From Gyrodactylus bullatarudis (taxonomy: Eukaryota > Platyhelminthes > Monogenea > Gyrodactylidea > Gyrodactylidae): a stretch of DNA of 64,000 nucleotides. The translations under genes and the position numbers were made by a program. The stretch is taken from contig SSNU01000275.1 in assembly GCA_012064415.1 (NCBI GenBank), forward strand, positions 105,293 through 169,292, in the 5' to 3' direction. Of this stretch, positions 1-11,068 are shown in pieces. Each line of letters opens with the position of its first letter. The first letter of the stretch is position 1. The notes under the pieces are model-generated. The model ran no database searches. It was given only the letters and a program-made list of their open reading frames with translations, and was not told where the DNA came from.

Positions 1-688
1 TGCTTCACATCTGAAATTGGGTATAGGTAAGATGAAATTCAACTTTGTTGCAGCTCAGACTCACTTTCATGCACTGACTTGATGTGTGTTTGGAGATAAG
101 CACTGCTACTGAAATTTTTCTGGCAAATATCGCAATGATGCTTCACATCTGAAATTGGGTATAGGTAAGATGAAATTCAACTTTGTTGCAGCTCAGACTC
201 ACTTTCATGAACTGACTTGATGTGTGTTTGGAGATAAGCACTGATACTGAAATCTTTCTGGCAAATGTCGCAATGATGCTTCACATCTGAAATTGGGTAT
301 AGGTAAGATAAAATTCAACTTAAATTTAGCCATCACTAACTTTGATGCACTGACTTGATGTGTTTATGAAGATTAGATTTTTCGCTGAATTCTTTCTGGC
401 AAATGTCGCAATGATGTTTCACATCTGAAATTGGGTATAGGTAAGATGAAATTCAACTTTGTTGCAGCTCAGACTCACTTTCATGCACTGACTTGATGTG
501 TGTGTGAAGACTAGATTTTTGGCCGAATTCTTTCTGGCAAATATCGCAATGATGCTTCACATCTGAAATTGGGTATAGGTAAGATGAAATTCAACTTTGT
601 TGCAGCTCAGACTCACTTTCATGGACTGACTTGATGTGAGTTTGGAGATTAGTACTGAAGCCTTTCTGGCAAATATGATGTTTTATAG
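1..688 (-). repeat. Tandem array of 138-bp exon+intron units, each coding one C2H2 finger
   Basis: Units repeat every 138 bp: exons 65-148, 203-286, 341-424 and 479-562 (84 nt each) and 617-688 (72 nt), separated by 54-bp introns at 11-64, 149-202, 287-340, 425-478 and 563-616. Each intron reads GTGAGT or GTTAGT at the donor and TTTCAG at the acceptor on the minus strand. Each exon begins with two bases that complete a codon opened by the last base of the exon before, so all are phase 1-1. The product is repeats of NVKHHCDICQK..F..L..HIKSVHE. Introns 11-64, 149-202, 425-478 and 563-616 are identical or nearly so; 287-340 has diverged. Exon 617-688 has lost 12 nt, including the first cysteine, and looks like a degenerate finger. 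Confidence 0.92.
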
Positions 689-3600
689 CTGAAATTGTGA
701 TAAAATCTATCTTTAGAGTAGGACATATGCGCGCTGTTTTTTTAGAGATATATCTTCATTTCCTTTGGTTTTAAATTTTGATAACTCACCCAAATCTTCA
801 GTTTTAACAATTATGTTAAGACTGAATTTGACACCATTTTCTCCAGTTTCATAATCAATTTTTTTCTCTTCTTCAACGAGATCAATCATTCTTCTACCTG
901 GAGGAAAAGGGATGAATATCTTGCTTGCTTCGCTATCACTACGGTATTGATAAGTTTACTCGATCAATGCAAGCCAAATATCATCGAAATAAAAGTTATG
1001 GCTTATTGAATGCTCAAATTTCAATTCTTATTATTTGGTTGGAGGAAGAAAAATATTTAAGTCATAAAAATTATGCGAATCTATTCATCTCTCTGAGATG
1101 AGTCTGAATATGTATATTTCGTCCTAAATTCCTGGCCAAAGTTATCAAGTTTGGAATATACCCCACATACAAACGCGCTAGGTTAGATGTACAGAAATGG
1201 CATATAAGTAACGTGCATTCTGTAAACTCGGTATATAGATTCCCTGATTATCTATTCGGTAGTAAAAACTTAAGGAATTCTGCAGAATCCCAGGCCAACA
1301 ATCAGCGTGTCTGCAGACTCTCAGAGAAGGTATTTTTATGTTAATATTTAGAAAACAAGTGTAAAAAAACTCTGAATAAAAGTATTAAGAATCAAACCCG
1401 AAGAAGGTCAATTTTATTATTATTTTTCAATTTTAAAAATTATTGACTCATTCTAGTGCACAGGAAATTATTTAATGTTGTATTATAAAATTTATTAATA
1501 AGTTATTTATTATAACTCATGGATTACACTTATGTTAAAAGAAAAATGATAAAAAAATAATCCACAAAATAATTGCATGATTAATTTTTCAAAAATTGAT
1601 CGTTATAATTACAAAATATCAGATCAAAATCGTTTTCAGCTTACATATATCTAGAAATTCTCTGTAGATAACTGGATCTTTTAATTTTTTCACTAAACAA
1701 TGACAATAAATTACTATTTAGGATTAAAATTCAAACTAATAAAATCTCACAACTGCATTCAATAACATCTTCAGGTGGTTCTGGGATTTCATCAAACTTG
1801 TGTATTGAATCATAATGGCATCTTAATTTATTATTGCAGGTAAAGATCTCATCGCAATAATCACATTGTACATTTGAAGTCTTTTTTAGAGGTCCTACAT
1901 CGGCTATTTGGAATCGGATTAGTATTCAATAAGTTGCATGATTTTTTTAAATTTTATTTTTCATTAAACATTAGATTGTGAATCAACTCGAGAATTAACA
2001 ATGAACTAATTATTGAATCAACAATTGCAAGTTATTAACGTGTCTTGAGAGAGAGAAGACAATTCCCACAAATCTTTCAAGACATAAAAATCAACTTCAT
2101 CTAAAGCTAGTTGGCATGAAGATGAGAATTTCCTATTTTTACAAAAAACTCAATATTTTTATCCAGAAAGTCAGGAAAAAATTTATTTTTTGGATTCCAC
2201 TATGAAATGGGCTGATAAGTTTTGAATACAAAAAAATTTCCGAAAAAAATTTATTCTGACCAAAATTGAGCCGTTTTTTGAATTTCGGAAATGTTTCAAA
2301 TTTCCACTTTCAAACTTTCAAATCCTAAAATTTTTATCAATTTCAAAGATTTGAAGCAGTTAAATATTGATATTCAGGATCAAAATTAGACGAAGATTTC
2401 GAATTTGGCCGTGGAATTTTAGAGAAAATAACTCTTTCCTAGAAAAAGTTCAATCTCTATATTTTGGATCATTTTCCCTCGCGTAATCCAAAAATTTAAA
2501 TGGTTCGATTTCCCACCGTAATGACGAATTTCTGTGAATTCCTGTAGGCGAATTCGAAATCTTCGTCTAATTTTGATCCTCAATATCAATATTTAACTAC
2601 TTCAAATCTTTGAAATCGATAAAAATTTTAGGATTTGAATGTTTGAAAGTGGAAATTTGAAACATTTCCGAAATTCAAAAAACGGCTCAATTTTGGTCAG
2701 AATAAATTTTTTTCGGAAATTTTTTTGTATTCAAAACTTATCAGCCCATTTCATAGTGGAATCCAAAAAATAAATTTTTTCCTGACTTTCTGGATAAAAA
2801 TATTGAGATTTTTGTAAAAATAGGAAATTCTCATCATCATGTCAATTAGGTTTATATGTTACAGTTAGAGTAATGAATCAGAATTTTTTTCAAAATTAAC
2901 TAGGTAAAGTAATAAAATTCTGAATTTTCAGATGAAGTAATGAATAAGTTTATTACGAAAGATTTACATTTACGTAGATCGTACATTTTAATATTATAAT
3001 AATGATATATTTAAATTTGAATTGAACAAATTATGTTTTTTCATTATCCCAGAAATTTTAATGGTCTTTATTAAATGATTCATTTAATTTTAGATTTGCC
3101 ATTGGATTTTTCAAATTATAAGAATCTTAGCAATATTTTCTAGCTATTTCTAACACTGGCAATAACCTAAGAATCTCCTTTGTTTCGATCAAAACTCAGA
3201 TAGATTATTTTTTGATAAAAATATGATTAAAAAAGCCCTTTCTGGAGATAATATAAAGCTAATTGATATGAAGTTGGGAATCTATGATTTTTACAGAAAT
3301 CTCGATTTTTTCATCAAGAACTCGAAATTGTTGAAGAATTTTTGGAATCCTTCTCATGTTGCCGACTTTTAACATTTGAAGAAAAAAAATTCTGAAAGAA
3401 ACTTATTTTTATGAAAAATATGGCCATTTTTCAAATTCCCATTTAGCGACAAAATCCCATTTTTTCAAACTTGGAGCTGAAAATTTTTGTTGATTTGAAA
3501 GTGGGAGGCTGATCGAAAGAGTTTTTTCAGGATCAAGATTAGACAAGAAAATCAATTCAACTGAATCTGATCTTATGCAGTGATCACTGTTGATTTTCAG

Positions 3601-6600
3601 TATCAAGATTAGACAAGAAAGCTGACTAGCATCGTCAAGTTATCGACAGTTACCCCATTTTTGAGAGATTCTGAATTTTCGAAATTTTATTGATTTTCAA
3701 GTATTGAAAATGATCAAAAAATAGAATTTCTGCTCCCAAACGATAATGTGATTATTCATAAGATCAGATTCAGTTGAATTGATTTTCTTGTCTAATCTTG
3801 ATCCTGAAAAAACTCTTTTGATCAGCCTCTCACTTTCAAATCAACAAAAATTTTCAGCTCCAAGTTTGAAAAAATGGGATTTTGTCGCCAAATGGGAATT
3901 TGAAAAATGGCCATATTTTTCATAAAAATAAGTTTTTTTCTTCAAATGTTAAAAGTGGGTAACATGAATAGGATTCCAAAAAATCTTCGAAAAAAAATTC
4001 GAATTCTTCATGAAAATATCGAGATTTCTGTAAAAATTTTAGATTCCCAACTTCATTTCAATCAACTTTATTAAGAGCAACAATGTTAAACATATCCTAG
4101 TTCAATATTATTAGATTTAAAAAATTGAAGCAGTACTTGTACATATAATACATGATGTAAGCTTAATGTAAATTTTCAGAGAAATTTTCGTCATAGTGTA
4201 AATTACAAAACGAACTTTCACTCCCTAAATGTAATGAAAAAAATTCACCTGTAGTTAATTTTGAAAATCCCTGATTTATTTACTAAACTTGTAACACAAT
4301 TGATTTAAAGATTGATTCTATTTTTAATTTAAATGGAAATGAAAAAAGACTAATATAAATTAACTAAGTCGAAATAATAATTACAATAAAAGTTTTTCAT
4401 ATCAATTCCCAAGTCTATGGCATACTATATAAAGAAATAGTGATGAAAATAATACTGTCAATTAGTATTTCTACTCAGATCTTACCTCTTCACCGTAAAA
4501 CGTGAGTAATTCATCCAAATATTTGATTGGCTAAAAAAATTATAATTAAAAATTATCCAGAATACTCTATACCTATTCTAAACCAAGATAATTGAGAAAT
4601 AGTTCATTCTTGGTTTAAGGGTTATACAACTATTCTTCTAAGATCGTCATTTTTGATGATGGATTAGCCCATGTTACTTAAAGATGATGTAACAAATAAT
4701 AATCCAGATCTACATATTTGGTAGATATATTCACGTTTCGTCCTTGTTTGTATATGTTACCGTGAACTTTGAAACTCACGAGCATTTTTGTGAATATTTT
4801 CATCACTGAATATAGTAAGATTAATAAACTTTACAGTAAGAATTATAATTAGCTACGAATATTTTAGCTAAAACGTATTGAAAATTTCCAGCATACACCA
4901 GATACCCCTCTGCCATTCCAGTACGTTTTAGCTAAAAATCCATAGCCAATACGAGCACAAGTATGAATTAGCTACAGCATTTACGTTACAGTATATTCTT
5001 AAAATTAGTTTTTTTATAAATATCCTAGAATTTTAAAAATACATGGTAAATAATTTTAAATTTTAATGATATACTAATTTCGTACTTAGCTTGTCTAATT
5101 AGTCCTTTTTTCTTATTTAGAAGTTTCAAGATACTATCAATCACATTGGTCACATTTTTTTGTATAATCCGATTTGAAAACAACCACTCAAGATTTGTCA
5201 GACTTTGAGAGAACTGTGTTGAGAGAGCAAACCAAGAAATTCAACCCAAGCTTACAGGTTATGCTGCAGAATAACTCGTTTAAATGTAAAAATAGAGATC
5301 TTCTATGTAATTCAAAGTGCCGTCATTCCCTCTTAGTACGAAATTAAATTCACCCTTAAAATTTTAAATTATTTACTATGTATTTTTAAAATTCTAGGAT
5401 TTTTATAAAGAAACTAATTTTAAGAATATGCAATGACATATACACTAATTTTCTAACTTGAAAATATTTTTTAACTCTTTAAGAAGAGTCTTAATAGAAA
5501 AAGAGCTCGTGATACGTAAAGCCCATTATACTACTGTAACTTTAATTCTTTGGTTTATTTTTATTTTCTTCATAAAAATAATTCGTGCCAATTCTCAATC
5601 TGAATTACATAGGAAGATAGACGAATTTAAATCCCAGGTTTTAGCATACTTAAGAGTACATGAAACTGGTGTGTATTTACCAAAATAAGTGACATACTAA
5701 ACAATGTTTAGTAAACATGACGACCTTTTTAAAAAAATTAGAATAAACATTAAGCTGTAAAAGCACCAAAAAAACTCTACAATAAATAGGCCCTATTGAG
5801 AATATACAATTGAAAGTTCAATTTAGTAATTTTAAACAAATAGATCAAAGAAGTAACAAATTATAGGTTTGAATTTTGAAGAAGGCTCAATATGATAGTT
5901 CCTAATGAGTTAGTTGTGTCTCTCTGAATCCATTTTATAGTCAGGCTATCTATTTAAGTTCATAAAATTTTTAAAGATAAGTTACTAACCTTGTAGCTTT
6001 GGTAATAAATTTCTCCCCGATATTGAAATGCAATAAGATTCTGTTCTCCTTCGAATCGGGCACAATTTACGAACTAACAAAATAATTTTAACGTATGAGA
6101 ACATGAAATTTTCGAGAGAGTTTAAGATTGATCCAACAATTCATTGCTGGTTAAATTTATTAGAGTTAATTTCAAATTTTTACGCCTAGTTAATTCAAGA
6201 GTTTTACTTAGCGAATCAAGCAAAAATATTTAATAAATTATTTATTATAAATATTATTTATCAAACTATAATTTAGAAATGAATTCTGAACTTTATTTAA
6301 CCCTATCCCTAGGATAAGGTTTAACCCTAGAAAAAGACTCAAAATAAATATAAAATAGTTCTGAATGAGATTCTAATGGGAATTCAAGGTAATAAGGATT
6401 TTATTGACCCCTTCTAAGAAAATCGATTTTCTATTGAATATCCCATTTATTAATAAATAGATCAAAACCAAATTTTACTAATCTTGGTTATTTTATCGAA
6501 GTTTAGATATCTCTTTGAAACTTTTTGGAATTTTTATCCTTAATAATAAAATATTTTATGTATGTTATGTATCTGCAAAATAACTTAGAATTTCCGATTT

Positions 6601-7807
6601 TGAATAATCGCCTTATATACTAGATAGTATAAGGCGAACCTCACATAAGGGTTTAACTATAGTCACGTGAAATATTAGAACTCATGAACGTTGTGCTGTA
6701 CAAATTTTACAAACAATTTGTAAAAAAGATTTCATCAAGAGGTTTAGTTATTTAATACTCATATCCAATTTGCGGAAAATTTTTTAGAACCTATATTTTT
6801 AAGTTACTAAAGTTATTCCACAAATTTTTACGTCATAATTACTAAGAAAATTCGAACAATTTATTGGGTTTACTTTAAATATATTTATTTAGAGTTTTTT
6901 TCAATGGATTTACTTATTTTTCCTGATGAGTAAATATATTAGTTAGAATTCGACTGAATATTATTCAGGGAATGAATAGACTATATCTCAAGTTAAAAAT
7001 CAATTATCGATAAGTTATAGAAAACTAACCCTCAACCAATTTGAGACATATGGACTGGATGCATCAACCAGAAGAGATTTCTGACCAAATATGTTTTCTT
7101 TGATTTGCCAGGAGTATCCACGTTCTGATCGCTAAGTTAAGAGAGATATAAATTCTAAGCACGAATACAGTAAAATGATGAATTCCTATTCTAAAAAGTT
7201 TTCATAATTTTCGCTCAACTCACTGTGCTCAAGTTAAACTGTTTAACTTACTTTTTCGTATTCTTGAGAAGTCATTTGGCTTATTAATCGTTTATAACCC
7301 TTGTAGGGTCCAAAGACAGTACCAATCGGAATTTCCATCTCCGCAAATGCGCCAAGGCCAGCTTTTGGGAGTTGAGATTTCTTTATTAAGACCCAACCTA
7401 TCGGAACAGTTGATGCAGCATGTCTTGCATTAACGTATTTTGAAATGCATTTACATTGTAAAGAATAATCTTTGCATTCGTTCAATTCAGCAAAACTGTT
7501 CAGGGGACACTGGGAAACTGCTTGAGATTCGATAAGAAGAGTTTTATGTAGAGGACAAGAATCTTCAAAGTTGGCAGAACAATCATAACACCCTAAAGTT
7601 TATATATATAAGACCTAACAAACTTATGACAGTATCATCTACAACGGTATTTTCATCGTAGTTGAAGAGTTTCATTCTTCTCAAGTTTGGTTTATTTTTG
7701 ATTTGCTTGTCAACTTTCAAATTATATTCGAATTCTGATTCCGAAGATTTGAAACTATTCATTGATGAAAATGAAGATTCTAAGCAATGATTCAGCTTAT
7801 TTGACAT
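1..7807 (-). CDS. PRDM9-like PR/SET domain and C2H2 zinc-finger protein, 3' end outside the window
   Basis: Probable histone methyltransferase that binds DNA through a tandem finger array; vertebrate PRDM9 marks meiotic recombination sites. Exons in order of transcription: 7624-7807 (from ATG; a serine-rich segment); 7252-7592 (knuckle CYDC..NFEDSCPLH, then the PR/SET start with PKAGLGAF and FGPYKG); 7030-7131 (GYSW..SNWLR); 5990-6073 (FVNCARFEGEQNLIAFQY..IYYQ); 4486-4530 (LDELLTFYGEE); about 1733-1880 (finger CDYC..H..H); about 790-945 (linker); then finger exons 617-688, 479-562, 341-424, 203-286, 65-148 and 1-10. PR/SET exon phases all agree. The sequence follows PRDM9 block by block, including the knuckle before SET and tyrosines in GYSW, IYYQ and FYGE. 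No KRAB domain is visible. The join between the 1733-1880 exon and the linker exon is unresolved. It lies 171 bp downstream of MVP on the same strand. Confidence 0.85.
940..1732. other. Intron sequence between the proximal finger and linker exons of the PRDM9-like gene
   Basis: AT-rich; I see no coding signal or repeat family. The first bases, 928-945, may still be exon because the acceptor is not settled. Confidence 0.4.
2105..2850. mobile_element. Foldback MITE, family FB-2, in a PRDM9-like intron
   Basis: Arms of about 300 bp from GGCATGAAGATGAGAATTTCC to its complement near 2840, around a centre of about 150 bp. Arms share CGTCTAATTTTGATCCT. No coding capacity. Confidence 0.88.
3255..4075. 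mobile_element. Foldback MITE, family FB-1, in a PRDM9-like intron
   Basis: Termini AATTGATATGAAGTTGGGAA (left) and the complementary TTCCCAACTTCATTTCAATC (right). Close match to 15357-16110 over most of its length. Confidence 0.86.
4640..4790. repeat. Piece related to the 12.5-kb hammerhead-like foldback
   Basis: GATGGATTAGCCCATGTTACT matches the end of 12470-12755, and the minus strand has GGACGAAACGTG followed by ATCTACCAAATATG, matching the GACGAAACGCACG..GTCTACCAAAGATG of that element. The core box is lost. Confidence 0.45.
4985..5445. mobile_element. Foldback element
   Basis: Left arm CTTAAAATTAGTTTTTTTAT.. to AATAATTTTAAATTTTAA, right arm its complement from about 5355 to 5440, about 75 bp each. 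Lies in the 1.46-kb PRDM9-like intron. The open frame at 5458-5688 next to it shows no family resemblance. Confidence 0.75.
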
Positions 7808-7978
7808 CTTGTAGCAAAGGTAGTCTTGTGTCAATATAATAACTAAATGTTTCTACTAGAATCTTTCTACCTGATTGAAAAAATGTTAAATTTCAAAAAC
7901 TATTTGCTGTATTTAATAGAACAAAATTAATGTAAGATATGTTGGGAATGGTGTTTAAATAATTAAATGGGTGTCAAA

Positions 7979-10914
7979 TTAATTCAAATCTATATCATCA
8001 TCTAGTGAAATAATATTGTCGTCTTTTGTTGAAGAATCTTTCTTATCATCTTTTTTTCCAGAAACACCCATTGCATTTCCAATTAATCCATGAGCTGTTT
8101 GTAAAAGATTTATTGGACTAGATCCATCAGTTATTAATGTTGATTGTAAACCAAGAGCTTTCAACATTCTTAGATCTTGATCTGGACCTGCATTTGCAAT
8201 TGCTTTCAGATTCTCTGCTCCCAAAGCCTTGATCATATTTGTGAATTTGTTGACCTCTAACTCTACGATCTTTGCTTTCTTTAGAATAGAAATTTCATCT
8301 TTTTCTCGTAAGAACTTAAGTTCTGCTTCTCGAGCCTCATTCAATCGTTTCAATTCTCCTGTCTAATAAATTAAGAATATATTATAAGAAGAATTAATGA
8401 AATAATTCATCATTATTACCGCTTCCACATCTAAAGCCTTATTCTTCAACTCGGAGGATTGGACAGCCATTTCACCTTCAATACGTGCAGCTTCTGCTCT
8501 AGCTTTAGCTTCAGCCTTGGCTTGACCAGTACTTTCAACAATTGTTGATTGAACTTGAAGCTCAAGAAGAGTTCTTCTGGATTCCTCAGCGGCTGCTTCA
8601 TCTTCCAATTTTTGCCTTTCAAGACGACCTCTTGCCTCTTGTTCTAGACGTTCTGCTTCGTGCCTGTAAAAGAGGAGAGTTATGTTATTTAACTTATGCA
8701 TTGGAATATAAAAAATTCTAACCTTGCATTAGCTTCTTGTGAGTTGGTTGTGATTTCAATGGCTAGCTGAACAGACTTTTGAAGGGCATCACGTGTTCTT
8801 TGATCGACAGGTTCAACGGATTGAACATCAATACTTGTGATAACAAGTCTATTTTGAGGAAATACAAAAGTATCTCTTATTTTTTTATTCTCATCGTAAC
8901 CAAAAACAGAAGAGCGAATTATTTTTGCCGAGTTCTTATGAAAATCATCGAATTGTACTGATGCAACACTTCCTCGAATTCTGGATGCAATAGCCTTGCA
9001 TGCATCGCCAATAAAATCAGGAACTGAAAATATCTGAGCAGCTTCTTCTTGGCCCATATTTGAGTTGACATCAAAGTGCCAGTTGTAGGACAATTGAAGG
9101 CTCAGTCTAGCATGATCTGCTGTTTCAACGACAATAACATCAGTACAAAAATCAGGTCCCAGCAAGAGACAAATCGACTTGATTACATTAGGTCTCTTGG
9201 GTTTACCTCCACTAATAGATAACATAGTAAATTGCTCTTCTGGATCCAACATGACAAGATCAGGTCCGAATTGAATGCGTGCTTTCTTAGCTTTAAAATC
9301 ATAGATTTGCACAGCTGCATTATGGGGTACACGATAAGTGATCACTCTCGTCAAATCCATTGAATCAGTTTCTTTTGGGGGAACACGAGCAATGTTAGCA
9401 TTTCTCGACTGATATCCTCGATCAGCAAGGGGATCCTTACTGCTGCTTAAAAGTTCTTTAATATCTTGAGGGACCTCTTTCTCCCATAGTTCTTCATCCT
9501 GGTTAAGTATGTAGGTTTGGCCGGTTACAGATCGAATTTTACCTGTTTTTGTATCTCTCACATAGATACCCTCATTGGCATCTAATGGAATTGCTTGTCG
9601 TTCAGCTACTACTTCAACTTCAACTGGAGGTACATATTCAGTAGGTCCACGAATCATCCATTGTTCACCTGGTTGGTGACCCTATACACGAAATGAGAGC
9701 TTGAATTCATTGAAATTTCATTTTCTACACACCAACATACCTCAATTGTTTGATTAGCTTTCAAGATTAAGGCTTCACTTTCAGATAAAATGTACGTGCT
9801 TTGTATGCCATCAGCCAGGCTCTCACCTGGCTGTAGGAAAAAGGTGCAATCTCCTCGAACGAGTTTCTTCTTTCCATATTGTGGTATAAAGTTTTCATCA
9901 ACTGGATCAACAATGACGCAATATTCTCTATTTGTCAATGTTTTTGCTTCAACAATTTCAATCACCTGAAAATGAGATAAAATTTTGTAGAAATAATTTC
10001 TATTCACTCGAGAATTATTCGAGTGGACTATTTTAAAATGATGAAAACTGTAAGCTCACTTCCTCATACACACTAGGAATGTGAGATTCCGTGTCTTTAT
10101 TCGTAATCAGCCATTCAGAACCATGTTTCCTGCGCTTACCAAAATCATCAGTATGTGACCTGAGAGCTTTAACACGTAGAGCGTGCTAAAAATAAAACTA
10201 TTCGAGAAATTACGTTATCATCCAGATTAATTGCATTAACAACACAGACTAATTGCTCGTACGGACTCATCATGTAGGCACCAATCTCTTTGACTAACCA
10301 TTCTTCTCCGAAATATCTTTTCGTCCCAGTGGCATCATTACCTTCCTTCAAGGCTCTCAGCTTCAAGGCTGTATTTGGTTTTATTTCAATCGCATTCAAT
10401 TCCTCTACAACATCTATAGCCTTGTGGGGAATATAAGTGGCCGGTCCTTTGAAAAGCCATTTATCTCCAGATACACGTTTGGTTCCATCTTTATCTTCAA
10501 AATCGTATTTGGCCATGAGAACAAGGGAATTATTGGAGAGAACTATTTTAAGCTTTGTTGGTGGTTCTTTCATTTCTTCCCCTGGATAAAGAGGAAACGG
10601 GTCTTGGAAAAAGCGATATTCACAATCACCATAACAGAGTTTAGCCTGTCCATACTTGTCAATGATAACTTCACCTTTTTCATTGAACATAACTGGATTT
10701 TCTATAAGACAATATTGTTGAGAGTTCAGTTTAACCATTGCAGTAACATTTTTTACAATTCTAGAGTGAGGAAATAGACAAACTTTTCATGTTCTTGACG
10801 AACAAAAGATTTTGGTCCATTAAGTAAACGTGTTACATTGTCATTTTGGTCTAGAACATGTATATAGTGATAGGGAGGTATTCTGGTGATGACATTTTCA
10901 CAGGTAGTTGTCAT
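7979..10914 (-). CDS. MVP: Major vault protein, complete
   Basis: Structural shell protein of the vault ribonucleoprotein. Exons: 10784-10914, 10214-10760, 10060-10185, 9741-9965, 8723-9681, 8420-8663, 7979-8362; these join to 872 codons with stop (871 residues, human about 893). The N-terminus has [14 protein letters not shown], then vault repeats ([20 protein letters not shown]), the shoulder region ([35 protein letters not shown]), QRTRDALQ, the cap-helix coiled coil rich in Ala, Glu and Arg, and the C-terminal [11 protein letters not shown]. Introns are 23, 28, 94, 59, 59 and 57 nt from 5' to 3'. The first two must be removed to keep the frame, and the joined protein keeps human spacing there. 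The start ATG at 10912-10914 gives the expected N-terminus. The arrestin-domain gene starts 154 bp away on the other strand. Confidence 0.96.
10186..10213 (-). other. 28-nt intron in MVP (intron 2)
   Basis: Starts GTAATTTCTC and ends ATTTTTAG on the minus strand. It joins LDDN to HALRVKAL in phase 0. Its length is not a multiple of three, so the MVP frame requires its removal. Confidence 0.88.
10761..10783 (-). other. 23-nt intron in MVP (intron 1)
   Basis: Minus-strand sequence starts GTTTGT and ends CTCTAG. Without removal the frame runs into TAA within 15 codons. With removal, the 18 residues from EK to QQYC match human MVP in number. It is the shortest intron I can support here. Confidence 0.8.
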
Positions 10915-11068
10915 TGCGCAATTAGGTTTAATTTTTCACCACTTTAATAATCTTAACAAAATACAAAACAATGAATGAAAAATCGTTGTTGTTTGAATCA
11001 TTTATAATAAAAAGTTTTAAATTCAACTACTCTATTTTCTACTGTAAAATTTCTACAAAGCATGTTTG
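10915..11068. promoter_or_regulatory. Divergent promoter region between MVP and the arrestin-domain gene
   Basis: Only 154 bp separate the two start codons, so both core promoters and 5' UTRs must lie here or extend into the genes. It is AT-rich. I see no motif I would name. Confidence 0.5.

Noticed and set aside
1..688. Regular 138-bp repeat looking like a CRISPR array or minisatellite
   Set aside because: Each unit translates on the minus strand into a C2H2 finger with matching splice sites and constant phase, so it is a coding exon array.
5458..5688. 76-codon open frame with a hydrophobic segment
   Set aside because: No homologue recognised; sits in an intron of the PRDM9-like gene on the opposite strand next to a foldback.
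7808..7978. KRAB or SSXRD exon for the PRDM9-like gene
   Set aside because: Searched between the first supported exon and the MVP stop; no open stretch with those patterns was seen.
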